A stretch of DNA of 12,500 nucleotides from Chrysomallon squamiferum. Its lineage: Eukaryota > Mollusca > Gastropoda > Neomphalida > Peltospiridae. The notes beneath the pieces were generated by a model. It had not been told where the DNA came from. It was given only the letters and a program-made list of their open reading frames with translations, and ran no database searches. This document shows positions 1 to 12,500 of the stretch, piece by piece. Location: NCBI GenBank assembly GCA_012295275.1, contig CM022678.1, positions 15,081,959 through 15,094,458 of the forward strand, given 5' to 3'. Numbering within the stretch: the first letter of the stretch is position 1; each line of letters opens with the position of its first letter. A program made the position numbers and the translations under genes.

Positions 1-424
1 ATAACGTACGTTATTGTTCTTGTAACGTTTAAAGAGAGTTTGTACATTAGTCTTAGTAGCATACAGAATGTCCACTGTTTGTGCGACAGGCGAAACAGTT
101 AAATAAAACAGCTATGACTTTCGTTATTATTGTTTTTAATTTTGTTGTTTCGCTATTACTGATTTTAATATTATTATACGTAGCTATAGGTTCAAAAGTT
201 TAATTAACTGCAAAATACCGGCAGCAGGATTTTACATGGATATTTATAGAAATCACAGTTATATGCAAGATGTACTTTCAGATGTTTGCAGAATTATGAT
301 ATATAACGATTTTTTTTTTTTTTTTTTTTTTTTTAAAGAAAACAATAAACGCCATTTCTCTAAAACTCTCAACACCATTTATATTTCTTACGTTAGTGAC
401 AACGTGTTTGTTCTGTGGCACAAA

Positions 425-456
<32 letters not shown>

Positions 457-666
457 AAAATAATAGATTGATAAACAAGGAGGCATTTATCTAATGATAT
501 CATTTAAAAAAATTAAATAACGATTCTTGTAAACAGAGCAATCATAACTCTACTAAAACATATAATTTTATTGTATTACTATTAATTATTATTTATACAT
601 TTTTATTTTTTATTCTTTTTTTTTAAATATCGGATCATAATAGTCGAAAAAGTTACAAACATCTCT
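1..666. other. AT-rich intergenic sequence with simple repeats
   Basis: I see no supportable gene here. The stretch opens with a 14-bp perfect palindrome, ATAACGTACGTTAT (1-14). It contains a T homopolymer (about 310-334) and an (AAAT)n tract (about 422-453). Short open frames across these tracts encode only poly-Phe or poly-Lys and are not credible proteins. Confidence 0.8.
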
Positions 667-730
667 TCACACACACACACACGCACGCACGCACACACAA
701 ACACACACACACACACACGCACACACACAG

Positions 731-765
<35 letters not shown>

Positions 766-786
766 CGAACACACGAACACACACAA
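667..786. repeat. Imperfect (AC)n microsatellite
   Basis: About 120 bp of AC dinucleotides are interrupted by ACGC, AAAC, CAG and GAAC variants, so this is an older, degenerating array. Read as RNA it is the complement of the (GT)n tract at 1149-1203. Cys/Val or Thr/His open frames across it come from the repeat. Confidence 0.97.
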
Positions 787-814
787 GCGCACGCCCTCTT
801 ATTACCCCTAACAG

Positions 815-884
815 GACGAGATTCGGGTTGAAAATGGAGTGGAAACGTGGTTGAAGGATTCATCTCAACATTATCCCTGGTTAG
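815..884 (+). other. Weak candidate orphan exon
   Basis: A good-looking 3' splice site (a pyrimidine-rich tract, then CTAACAG at 808-814) is followed by an open frame starting GAC GAG ATT CGG, translated as [14 protein letters not shown] and onward. It reaches a possible donor, TTAG|GTATGA, at 885. The frame stays open to a TGA near 955-957. I do not recognise the peptide. It could be an exon of an upstream gene, a decayed mobile-element fragment, or chance. The splice-like flanks and ordinary amino-acid composition are the only support. Confidence 0.15.
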
Positions 885-886
885 GT

Positions 887-1144
887 ATGAAACGTCTGAT
901 TAGATCTCTGTTCTACTTATCCATTAAACTGCTCGTCATTTTATACAACATTATCTGACACCACATCACGTCAACCAGTCTAAGAAGTAACAGAGTTCAT
1001 AATAATAATAACAAGAAGAAGAAGAAAAAATGATTTTCAAAAAAGGAGAGAGGGAAATAAATAAAAATATATTTTAAAAAAGTCTACATTTTCGGTGACA
1101 CATCATGGTATTTGACATTTGTAACACATGTGTGTCTCGGTGGG

Positions 1145-1148
<4 letters not shown>
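887..1148. other. Intergenic, nothing recognised
   Basis: Mixed AT-rich sequence with short (AAT)n and (GAA)n runs around 998-1028. No gene, RNA gene or mobile element is apparent. Confidence 0.7.

Positions 1149-1203
<55 letters not shown>
1149..1203. repeat. (TG)n microsatellite
   Basis: About 27 uninterrupted TG units, complementary in polarity to the AC array at 667-786. Open frames through it on the minus strand (poly Thr-His) are artefacts. Confidence 0.98.
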
Positions 1204-1204
<1 letters not shown>

Positions 1205-1740
1205 GTGTGATACTTTTTTGGTGAGGGTGGATTTGGGCAAAAAAAGATGATACTACACATGCAGTAGTAGCGAAGGAGATAAACAATAAGGTATTTAATC
1301 TTATTAAGATTTTTGTTGCACGATAAGCAAATTTCCACATATTATTTTAATGCTGGTAAATAGACCGTATTTTGAGAGATCCTACAGAATTAAAAACTCG
1401 ATTAGAGCTTATTGGTATTAATGGGTAATTTTTGAGAAAAATATTATCTGTTGATTTCTGCCTTAAACAAAACAAAAAAACTGAATATTAATTATTTATA
1501 ACGATCATACTTCACATATAAGCCTACATAATCACTGTAATTAATTTTGTTCTCGTTAATAGCCCGGTTCACGGTATCTCATCGTTCGAATTAGTTATAT
1601 TTCAATTACAACAGTCAGTCCAAACAGAATAAATCGAATGAAATTTGATGAAATCAAATATCAGTGAAACGATAAATTTTTCATGATTAATAGTTTGCTG
1701 TAGATAATATTACTTAATAACACTTGAGCGAATGACTTTC
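1204..1740. other. Intergenic sequence upstream of the PDCD2L promoter
   Basis: Unique AT-rich DNA without a convincing open reading frame, repeat array or RNA gene. Scattered ATGAAAT/GATGAAAT-like repeats near 1637-1660 are too short to call. Confidence 0.7.
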
Positions 1741-1752
1741 GCAATGTTTACA

Positions 1753-1818
1753 ACGGAAGTAAAATCAAAAGGTGCGCATGCGCAGGGCCATATTGCGAGT
1801 GTGTCACATGGTCAGGTG
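1753..1818 (+). promoter_or_regulatory. Putative TATA-less housekeeping promoter of the PDCD2L gene
   Basis: Motifs cluster 60-125 bp upstream of the start codon: ETS/GABP-type ACGGAAGT (1753-1760), the perfect palindrome TGCGCATGCGCA (1773-1784) matching the NRF1 consensus, GCCATATT (1787-1794) resembling a YY1 site, and E-box-like CACATG (1805-1810) and CAGGTG (1813-1818). There is no TATA box. This combination is typical of animal housekeeping and ribosome-biogenesis promoters, which fits the gene downstream. The motifs are seen directly; their use and the transcription start are inferred. NRF1-type promoters are often bidirectional, but I see no divergent gene to the left. Confidence 0.6.
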
Positions 1819-1878
1819 TATAATGTTTGTATTTACTCGTTTTAAGAATTATAATTTCATATTTAGACAAATATACAG

Positions 1879-6627
<4,749 letters not shown>

Positions 6628-6646
6628 AATAAAAACAAAAAATAAA
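6628..6646 (+). terminator. PDCD2L polyadenylation signals
   Basis: AATAAA begins at the base after the stop codon (6628-6633), and a second AATAAA lies at 6641-6646. T/GT-rich sequence (TTTGTTTTATTCTGTT and beyond) follows at about 6654-6690 as a likely downstream element. Either signal would give a 3' UTR of only a few tens of bases. Confidence 0.75.
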
Positions 6647-6689
6647 AATTATCTTTGTTTTATTCTGTTCTCCTGTCATTATTGTTTTT

Positions 6690-7008
6690 TAAGCCTTGTA
6701 ATAGGTTGAGCATGTATTTCTATAAAAACTTTACCAATGTTAAATAATAATAATCATATATTTTAATACTGTCTGTTTTTACCATTTTCTGTAAAATGGT
6801 GTAACTACTTCTAGGAGTCATTCTTTAGTTTTGTTTGCTACTTCTTCCTTTTTGGGGGATGACCATGTTAAATTTCATGTTATTGTAATTGTTTTGTATA
6901 ACTGCATATAGGCAAGCAAAGATAAATCGGTATTTAATTTATTAAATTGCCTGCAGTACAAAGATATATATAGTATTTTCCTCAGTTATGATCAGAATGT
7001 GAATGTGA

Positions 7009-7010
<2 letters not shown>
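6690..7010. other. Intergenic sequence downstream of PDCD2L
   Basis: AT-rich and without a gene. It holds one perfect small hairpin, ACCATTTT-CTGT-AAAATGGT (6781-6800, 8-bp stem). No mobile-element ends are seen. Confidence 0.7.

Positions 7011-7062
<52 letters not shown>
7011..7062. repeat. (GT)26 microsatellite
   Basis: An uninterrupted GT array preceded by GAATGT variant units (about 6995-7010). Confidence 0.98.
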
Positions 7063-7063
<1 letters not shown>

Positions 7064-7353
7064 TGTACAAGAGGCCTGTTTAGGGTTATTTTCTTGTTTT
7101 CTTGTTCTACACTAATAAATAATTGATTTAAATGACATTTAGCTGGAGTGGTACTGTTAGAGTAGAATGATATCATTTTTCTTGGCATTCATAGAGAGTG
7201 GTATAATTTTTTGTCGAATAATAACAAATGAGAATTAATTCCCAACAGCCATCTTAATGTTACGTATTCGCAGTTCTCCACTTCACAACGTTGTAGCTTT
7301 ACCTAGAAACATAAATCATCGTCGTCACTGCCACTTCAAATGTAATGAACACC
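7063..7353. other. Intergenic, nothing recognised
   Basis: Unique AT-rich sequence containing a YY1-like AGCCATCTT near 7247. No gene can be supported. Confidence 0.65.
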
Positions 7354-7470
7354 GAGCAGGATAACGCGTAGGGTGCAGGATAACTCGTGTAGTGCAGGAT
7401 AACGCGTGTAGAGCAAAACGCGTAGGGTGCAGGATAACTCGTGTAGAGCAGGATAACGCGTAGGGTGCAG
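7354..7470. repeat. 19-bp CpG-containing minisatellite
   Basis: There are six tandem units plus a partial one. The unit pattern is GAGC or GTGC, then AGGATAAC, then GCGTAGG, TCGTGTA or GCGTGTA. Boundaries fall at about 7354, 7373, 7392, 7411 (a shortened 16-bp unit), 7427, 7446 and 7465. Unit types follow A-B-C-A-B-A. Four units contain ACGCGT, making a local CpG cluster in CpG-poor DNA. The minus-strand open frame here (repeated LSCTTRVILHPTR-like residues) is repeat-derived. Confidence 0.95.
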
Positions 7471-7530
7471 GGGGCAAAAAGGCGTTTCCATCTATTTCGT
7501 TAGATCTGTTTTGTCTCGAAGCAAAACACA

Positions 7531-7532
<2 letters not shown>

Positions 7533-7565
<33 letters not shown>
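7533..7565. repeat. (AT)n microsatellite
   Basis: About 15 AT units, about 60 bp downstream of the 19-bp minisatellite. Confidence 0.95.
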
Positions 7566-7568
<3 letters not shown>

Positions 7569-8024
7569 TAAAAATGTAACAGAAAAGAAAAATAATAGTA
7601 ATTATGACGGATTTATGCGCTATTAAGTTTTATTATTCATATTTAAAGTCATTAAAATTTTATACTCATCATTTAATGTTTTGTTGAATAAACTATGTTT
7701 TATTTATCCCTCTGGATAGACATTAAATTTGTTTTCGTTTCTTCGTATTTTTATTTGTTTTAAATATAGTTAATTGTTAAATAAACTCAGAAAACAAAAA
7801 CAAACAAAATTAAAATGAAATAAATAAATAAACAACAAGCATCAAATACAAATTAAGGACTTATTAAAATAATACTGGTCTTAACTAAGTTTGTTTTAGA
7901 TTAAAAGAATAAAGTAATAGCTGTAAGACGTTTAAAGTAACAAGCATGTTTCTTAAACTGTTCTTAATCTTATTTATTCACAACATCTGCTTTTTTTTTT
8001 CTCATTTGTTGTTATTACTTTGAA
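7566..8024. other. AT-rich intergenic, nothing recognised
   Basis: A/T-rich sequence with AAATAAAC-type low complexity (7790-7840). No coding potential beyond short random frames. Confidence 0.75.

Positions 8025-8083
<59 letters not shown>
8025..8083. repeat. (ATT)n microsatellite
   Basis: About 19 ATT units without interruption. Confidence 0.97.
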
Positions 8084-8084
<1 letters not shown>

Positions 8085-9050
8085 ATTGTTACTGCTGTTG
8101 TTGTTTTATAATTATTTTATTTTTACATATTCAGCTGAATGAATATTTACGATGTTGTAGTTAAATTCGTCTTAAACTCGAGTTAAGTACGAAGACCGGT
8201 AGAACACCTGACCAAATAAACATCACAGAAGTGAAACATGTCAGAGTTTTAACATGTCAGAGTTTTAACATGTCAGAGTTTTAACACACAAACAGTTAAC
8301 TGGAAATCTGCAGATTAATCGGATTAACGCGGTGGGTGCACAAAGAATTTCTTAAACAGTTCTGATCTCAGTGGGAACGTGGGAGAAGAAAAAAAACTGG
8401 TTTAATGTTAATTAAATTTAGTTTAATTTTATTGCAGATATCGGAGGACACGGTTCCTTTCCATGAAGACACTCTTCAAGTAGTTATTATTTTTAATAGG
8501 AGCTCACTTATGTGTATGTTTATAGGGTTTGTAAGTAAGTGAATGTTCAGATTTAAAATAATATATTTTCTAGGTACAAAATATAACAATAGATTTAATA
8601 TCACCCGCCTGTTATCAGAAAGGAAAGCTTGGATTGCGAAATTAGTCCGCATTTATTTTATTATTTTTTTTCTTCAATGACTAAAATTACGTCCCCAGAG
8701 ACAATACAGTGACGTAATAAAGACACGAAGAGACGCGAAACATAGTTTCCTACAAGTTTGTAAATTATCCTTGAATTATGAATCGGGTTGTAATAATCTT
8801 TTTAACATATTTATTAGAAGGCTTAAATTGTTTTCCCTTTCTGTTAAAAATTTAATTAAGATTAACTTATAACAACAACAACAACATTACTACTACTACT
8901 GATAACGATTATAATAATAACGATTATGATGTATATAGCCGAAACAGTTTGATATTAAAAGAGAGGCTATTCAATTTTTTATTCTATTTTTTTTTTTTTT
9001 TTTTTTGTAAACAGAAAATAACTAATCAAAAACTTCCGTAATCTGGAACC
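8084..9050. other. Intergenic or upstream intronic sequence without a recognised gene
   Basis: Mostly unique sequence. It includes a three-copy 16-bp repeat at 8235-8282, a GTGACGTAAT CRE-like site near 8709-8718, short (ACA)n/(ACT)n runs around 8873-8900, and a T-run near 8988-9006. I find no open frame with recognisable similarity. Confidence 0.65.
8235..8282. repeat. Three copies of a 16-bp tandem repeat
   Basis: AACATGTCAGAGTTTT is repeated three times without change, followed by AACACA. The origin is unknown. Identical copies imply recent amplification. Confidence 0.95.
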
Positions 9051-9159
9051 TTTGTTTTTTCTCTGCTTTCTTTCCTTGTTTTATACCACTTTTTGTTTTC
9101 TTCTTCTTTTGTCATTCCACGTTGTGTTACTAAACCGAATTCAGACGATTTCTAAACAA

Positions 9160-9574
9160 AACGAGCTGTCAGATTTCAGCTGCATTCTCACGTCATTCGT
9201 GTTTAGACGTAAGATGAGTAAACACAACAACACGCGTGAAGAATGTGTCAGTTACCATGCATACAAATGTAAGCTTAAGTCAGCTGACCTTGTGGAAAGA
9301 GAGCAGGTGAAAATCATTGTGTTTTACACTCGGATCAATCCGCGATGTTTACACACTGTCGCCTACGTAGCTCCTCTCAGACAGACTTGTCCCCTACAGC
9401 GGTAAACAGACGAACAGACGCCCGCGGGTCGGGAGTCGTCGAGCATATTTTTGTTTCAAGTCGACGACAAATGTCAGATAAATGTGCGTAACTGAAATAA
9501 CTAGAAACGTTCTTCTTTTTGTTACACCTCGAAACTTTGATGACTTATTTCAATATGTAACAGTTTTCAGAAAG
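9160..9574 (+). promoter_or_regulatory. Candidate promoter and non-coding first exon for the downstream FAM167-like gene
   Basis: This stretch is noticeably less AT-rich than its surroundings and contains CpGs, including CGCCCGCGGGTCGGG at about 9419-9433. It ends in a near-perfect 5' splice site, AAAG|GTAAGTTT (donor at 9575). The next good acceptor on this strand is at 12152, just before the FAM167-like start codon. An open frame at 9052-9405 crosses it but starts in a T-rich run and resembles nothing I know. The exon assignment is inference. Confidence 0.35.
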
Positions 9575-9579
9575 GTAAG

Positions 9580-10290
9580 TTTCATTTTTGTAACCTGTCA
9601 GAGAATTTATGTTAAAACTGCCACTGGACAGTTTTAGTAATATTAAAAATAGGAAACATATTAAAAAGAAGTAAACGAGAGTGTGCCAGCTACCGTTTAT
9701 TAAACGCGTTATTCCACGTGTTGTATTCGCCACGTATGTTTGTTAGATGTAACACGTTATATTAATATAAAGTGTTATTAATTTACAGCTTTCACTTATC
9801 GATTTTCTTTCACTATATACAATAAAATATCTTTCACAGGTTCTTTCTGGACCCGTCATTTTAAAAATAATAATAAATTTAATAAAAAGCTGTTACAACG
9901 GTCCTTTATTACATACGTCAGTCTTTTCTCAAAATGAAAATCTACATAAAAGAACCCTTGATGTCATCAACACCAGTAGTTCGTGGAACGGCATTATAGT
10001 GTTTTCAATTAATACTGACATCAATATACAAGAAAATGATGACTGACACACTAATAAACTCTGGTAATGAAATCTGTTTTATTTAACAAATATTCATTTA
10101 ATCGTGTACAGAAATAGGTAGCGATTCAGAGCACGTGTCTGGAACCAGCGACTGATGCGTCAAGTCTAAACGCTGCAGTGACATTTTTATGAACAAATCT
10201 AACACTAATTATAAACATTAAATCCCTAAATATACATAACTTAAAGAAAAACTGATGCAGAATACATTTATCCTCATTCATATGTTGTTT
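9580..10290. other. AT-rich stretch, nothing recognised
   Basis: Mostly unique sequence, probably intronic if the first exon proposed at 9574 is real. It contains a CACGTG E-box near 9715. No credible coding sequence. Confidence 0.6.
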
Positions 10291-10520
10291 TACTACGGCT
10301 GTTACAACTATTACTACTGCTGCTGCAACTACTGCTTCTACAATTACTACTACTACTCCTACTACTACATTTTTGTTATAATTATCATTATTATTATATT
10401 TACTACTACTACTGTAATACTGTCACTACTACTGCCACTACTACTACTATTACTGTTACTACTTCTGTTATCATTGTTATTACTACTGCTACTGTTACTA
10501 ACTACTTCTGTTACCATTCT
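10291..10520. repeat. Degenerate (ACT)n/(ATT)n trinucleotide array
   Basis: About 230 bp of imperfect TAC/ACT/ATT/CTG triplets. The plus-strand open frame across it gives Tyr, Ile and Leu runs. It mimics a membrane protein but is repeat-derived. Confidence 0.93.
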
Positions 10521-10677
10521 TTAAAATTACCAATGAAAACATTCACAAATGGACGTTAACATTAAAATAAAATAAAATAATTTTAAAATGTAAATAAAAG
10601 AGAAGAAAATAAACTAACAGTAATGAGACGAATATAATTTGTTTTTTTACTGGCACGATTACATTGCATGACATTAA

Positions 10678-10927
10678 CATATATATATTTATATTTGTAT
10701 GTATGCATGTATGTATGTATATCTATATCTATATCTCTATATATTGTAATCTCACACACACACACACACACATATATATTTATATTTTTATGTATGTATG
10801 TATATCTATATCTCTATCTCTATATATTGTAATCACTCACACACACACATATATATTTATATTTGTATGTATGCATGTATGTATGGATATCTATATCTCT
10901 ATATATTGTAATCACTCACACGCACGC

Positions 10928-10988
<61 letters not shown>
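10678..10988. repeat. Three-copy higher-order repeat of compound microsatellites
   Basis: The blocks begin at about 10678, 10771 and 10848. Each runs CATATATATTTATATTT, then TATGTATG variants, then TATCTATATCTC, then TATATATTGTAATC, and ends in an AC array. The terminal AC array of the third copy has expanded to about 75 bp (10914-10988). Whole blocks were therefore duplicated, rather than single dinucleotides only. Confidence 0.93.
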
Positions 10989-10991
<3 letters not shown>

Positions 10992-11040
10992 GTAAATACT
11001 TGATTATAAAGGCAAATAAAATTTCTGTTACCAGAATTTG

Positions 11041-11326
11041 TTTCTAACTAGAGAACGTCACTGCAGTTTAAACTTGTTACGTGTATGTTCGGCATGTCTC
11101 GACAAAGGTCAAACAAGAGACAGCTAAAAGGTCAGCTGTCAAATGAACACAAATTACTTAAACCGAGGCACGACTTTTAAATCTATTTAGAGATAACAGA
11201 CCAATCATTGTTCACGTTTCGGTCTGAGAAATTTTGAATTCTCTAAGTTTTCCATACATCGTGCAGTACATACGTCACATGTGAACTATTCAAATTAGCG
11301 GAGGACGAGTTATTATAATTACCAAG
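11041..11326 (+). promoter_or_regulatory. Non-repetitive island, possible alternative first exon or enhancer
   Basis: A roughly 290-bp unique block lies between repeat arrays. Visible motifs are two AAAGGTCA nuclear-receptor half-sites (about 11105-11112 and 11129-11136), CAGCTG just after the second, a CCAAT-type ACCAATCA (about 11200-11207) and the palindromic E-box TCACATGTGA (11275-11284). It ends at a possible donor, CCAAG|GTAACG (11327). These motifs are short and the function is inferred. Confidence 0.3.
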
Positions 11327-11344
11327 GTAACGAATTTATCATTC

Positions 11345-11665
11345 TCTACTGTCCTTTAAATTTATTTATTTATGTATTTATTTTATTATTATTTTTTTTT
11401 TCATTTCATTTCATTTATTATTATTTTATTTTATTTAGTTAGTTATTGCATATTGACTCTAATTTACTTACTGTTTTTAAATTTAATTAATTTAAGTAAT
11501 AAATTTATTTATTTACTTGGTTATTTATTCTTATTTTCTTTTTATGAATTTGTTTGTTTATTTATTTTATTTTATATGCTTATTTCATATTTTCTTATAT
11601 GACTGTAATCCAAGAAGGTTACCCATTCATAAGTTTTATTCTTTCAATCGTACTCATAATATATA
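11345..11665. repeat. AT-rich TTTA-type low complexity, including copy 1 of a diverged duplication
   Basis: Degenerate TTTA/ATTT repeats. From about 11441 to 11665 the order is TTGCATATT, TCTAATTTA, TTTAATTAATTTA, TTTATTTACTTG, then a less repetitive GGTTACCCATTCATAAG and ACTCATA. It matches 11703-11905 in order. Phe/Tyr/Leu-rich open frames are composition artefacts. Confidence 0.8.
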
Positions 11666-11702
11666 TATATACAGTATATGTATTATTTTATATTATTTAC
11701 TC

Positions 11703-11902
11703 AGTAACTTGCATATTTATTCTAATTTATTTAGTAAATTTAATTCAGTTAAATTAATTAATTTATTTATTTACTTGATTATTAATTTTTATTTACTTTT
11801 TATTTATTTATTTGGTTATTGTTAATATACTTATTACCTATTTAGTAACAGCGGTTATCCATCAGTATTTTTTATCCTTTCAACCTTACTGATAAAAAAT
11901 AT

Positions 11903-11933
<31 letters not shown>

Positions 11934-11945
11934 TTTTATAGTTGA
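11703..11945. repeat. Copy 2 of the diverged roughly 240-260-bp tandem duplication, plus (TTTA)n
   Basis: The same ordered blocks recur: TTGCATATTTATTCTAATTT, TTAATTAATTTA, TTTATTTACTTG, GGTTATCCATCAGTA, ATCCTTTCAACCTTACTGATA. The offset from copy 1 falls from about 263 to 236 bp along the alignment, showing indels. A perfect (TTTA)n run follows at about 11901-11937. Confidence 0.8.
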
Positions 11946-12152
11946 ATAGAAGTGCTTTTGCTTAGTTTAAATGTTAATTATTTCGTTATATTTATAATCA
12001 AAATTAAATATAATAATATGTTTTACAACGCTGTGCGTCTATTTTCAGGTTATTTTGGTGTAGTCTAAGAAAGCGTGGAATATACGACTGAAAGGTTGCT
12101 ATTTAAAGTGTTTTTCAAGTGTAATTGCTAACATTTTTTCGTTTCCTTACAG

Positions 12153-12224
12153 ATTATACAAAGATAAAACCAGACTTCTAGACTGTACACAGTAGCTAGC
12201 TGTGGAGGATGGTGGGACTTAGTT
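12153..12224 (+). other. 5' untranslated part of the FAM167-like exon, with an overlapping uORF
   Basis: The acceptor TTTCCTTACAG ends at 12152. The leader has an in-frame TAA at 12165-12167, which fixes 12225 as the first in-frame ATG. An upstream ATG at 12209 has a strong context (A at -3, G at +4). It opens a 13-codon frame ending at TAG 12248-12250, so it overlaps the main start out of frame. Confidence 0.6.
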
Positions 12225-12500
12225 ATGGGAGGAAAGAAAGAAGATTATAGGATTAAAGACAGCAGACGACCTCTTTCAGTTATAGAAGAATCCATTAACC
12301 AAGAAAAATGTGAGAACGAGAATTCCACTTCCAGCAGATGTAATAGCGGTTTGGAACAGAATGAGTTATCGGACTTGGCAGTACTAAAACAAACGACTGC
12401 ACGTTTGAATTTGAGCACGCGCAGATCAAGTTTTCTCGCTTGGAGAGCGCAGTATGCAGATTCTGAATGCTGCAGTTTGAAAAAAGAAAACGGCGGCGCT
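12225..12500 (+). CDS. FAM167-like (DIORA family) protein, N-terminal 92 codons, truncated by window end
   Basis: An open frame runs from ATG 12225 to the right edge without a stop. The N-terminus (MGGKKEDYRIKDSRRPLSVI) is polar and resembles nothing I know. Residues 51-77 read LAVLKQTTARLNLSTRR, then SSFLAWRAQY. This corresponds closely to the conserved [20 protein letters not shown] segment near the N-terminus of vertebrate FAM167A/B. The family's C-terminal helical block (AIAWLRKEL, LMRLRGDINKLK) lies beyond the window and cannot be checked. FAM167 proteins are small, and FAM167A is linked to autoimmune disease loci and NF-kB signalling in mammals. What the invertebrate protein does is unknown. 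Codon use is ordinary and less AT-rich than the flanks, as expected for real coding sequence. Confidence 0.65.
   Translation, partial: MGGKKEDYRIKDSRRPLSVIEESINQEKCENENSTSSRCNSGLEQNELSDLAVLKQTTARLNLSTRRSSFLAWRAQYADSECCSLKKENGGA

Noticed and set aside
603-863. Minus-strand Cys/Val-rich open frame over the AC array
   Set aside because: It is the translation of a dinucleotide repeat; the flanks show no similarity or gene structure.
1074-1340. Minus-strand Thr-His repeat open frames
   Set aside because: Produced by the (TG)n array; two frames are open at once, as expected for a dinucleotide repeat.
6781-6800. Hairpin as a pre-miRNA or terminator
   Set aside because: The stem is only 8 bp, too short for a microRNA precursor, and intrinsic terminators do not apply to an animal gene.
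7325-7531. Minus-strand frame with repeated HALSCTTRVILHPTR-like residues
   Set aside because: Repeat pattern follows the 19-bp minisatellite; unit lengths of 19 and 16 do not preserve frame, so it is not a designed protein repeat.
9052-9405. 117-residue plus-strand open frame with a hydrophobic N-terminus
   Set aside because: The apparent signal-peptide-like start comes from a T-rich run, and the rest resembles no known protein. The region is better explained as 5' non-coding sequence, though a real small protein cannot be excluded.
10255-10524. Leu/Ile/Tyr-rich frame resembling a membrane protein
   Set aside because: Encoded by a degenerate trinucleotide array.
11372-11825. Phe/Tyr/Leu-rich open frames resembling membrane proteins
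   Set aside because: Composition effect of TTTA-type low complexity; several frames overlap and none is conserved.

Overview
The window reads as nuclear DNA of an invertebrate animal. It is AT-rich and has spliced genes with GT-AG introns, long dinucleotide microsatellites and a Tc1/mariner-type element remnant. A mollusc or other lophotrochozoan is my best guess, but nothing here fixes the phylum. I see no bacterial operon, CRISPR array, rRNA or tRNA.

Layout. Positions 1-1740 are repeat-rich intergenic DNA with one weak candidate exon. Positions 1753-1818 look like a TATA-less housekeeping promoter (ETS, NRF1, YY1 and E-box motifs). Positions 1879-6627 hold a complete six-exon plus-strand gene that I recognise as PDCD2L (programmed cell death 2-like, 395 codons), a pre-40S ribosome assembly and export factor. 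Its stop codon is followed at once by AATAAA. Positions 6650-9050 are intergenic, with a CpG-containing 19-bp minisatellite, (GT)n, (TA)n and (ATT)n arrays and no convincing gene. Positions 9160-9574 and 11041-11326 are two more complex islands, each ending in a consensus-like 5' splice site. They are candidate non-coding first exons of the next gene. Positions 9580-12150 are mostly low-complexity repeats. From 12153 to the right edge lies the first coding exon of a second plus-strand gene. It resembles the FAM167 (DIORA) family and is cut by the window end.

The most unusual structure is inside PDCD2L. The intron-exon junction at the start of exon 5 has been amplified upstream into about a dozen 38-bp tandem units. 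Each unit carries the same CAG/GTATGAGT junction, so it looks like a 3' splice site and a 5' splice site back to back, as in recursive splice sites. The last unit is the real exon start, and the neighbouring units form an alternating 76-bp two-unit pattern that includes the exon itself. Independently, the start of exon 6 is duplicated about 97 bp upstream as an open but truncated decoy. Using any decoy in either intron would remove C-terminal zinc-ligand cysteines. Intron 5 also holds a perfect (GT)24/(AC)24 inverted repeat predicted to fold into a 48-bp RNA stem, directly followed by a 383-bp mariner-like deletion derivative with perfect 17-bp inverted termini.

The two genes have no evident functional link. 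The first is a housekeeping gene, and the second belongs to a poorly characterised family.
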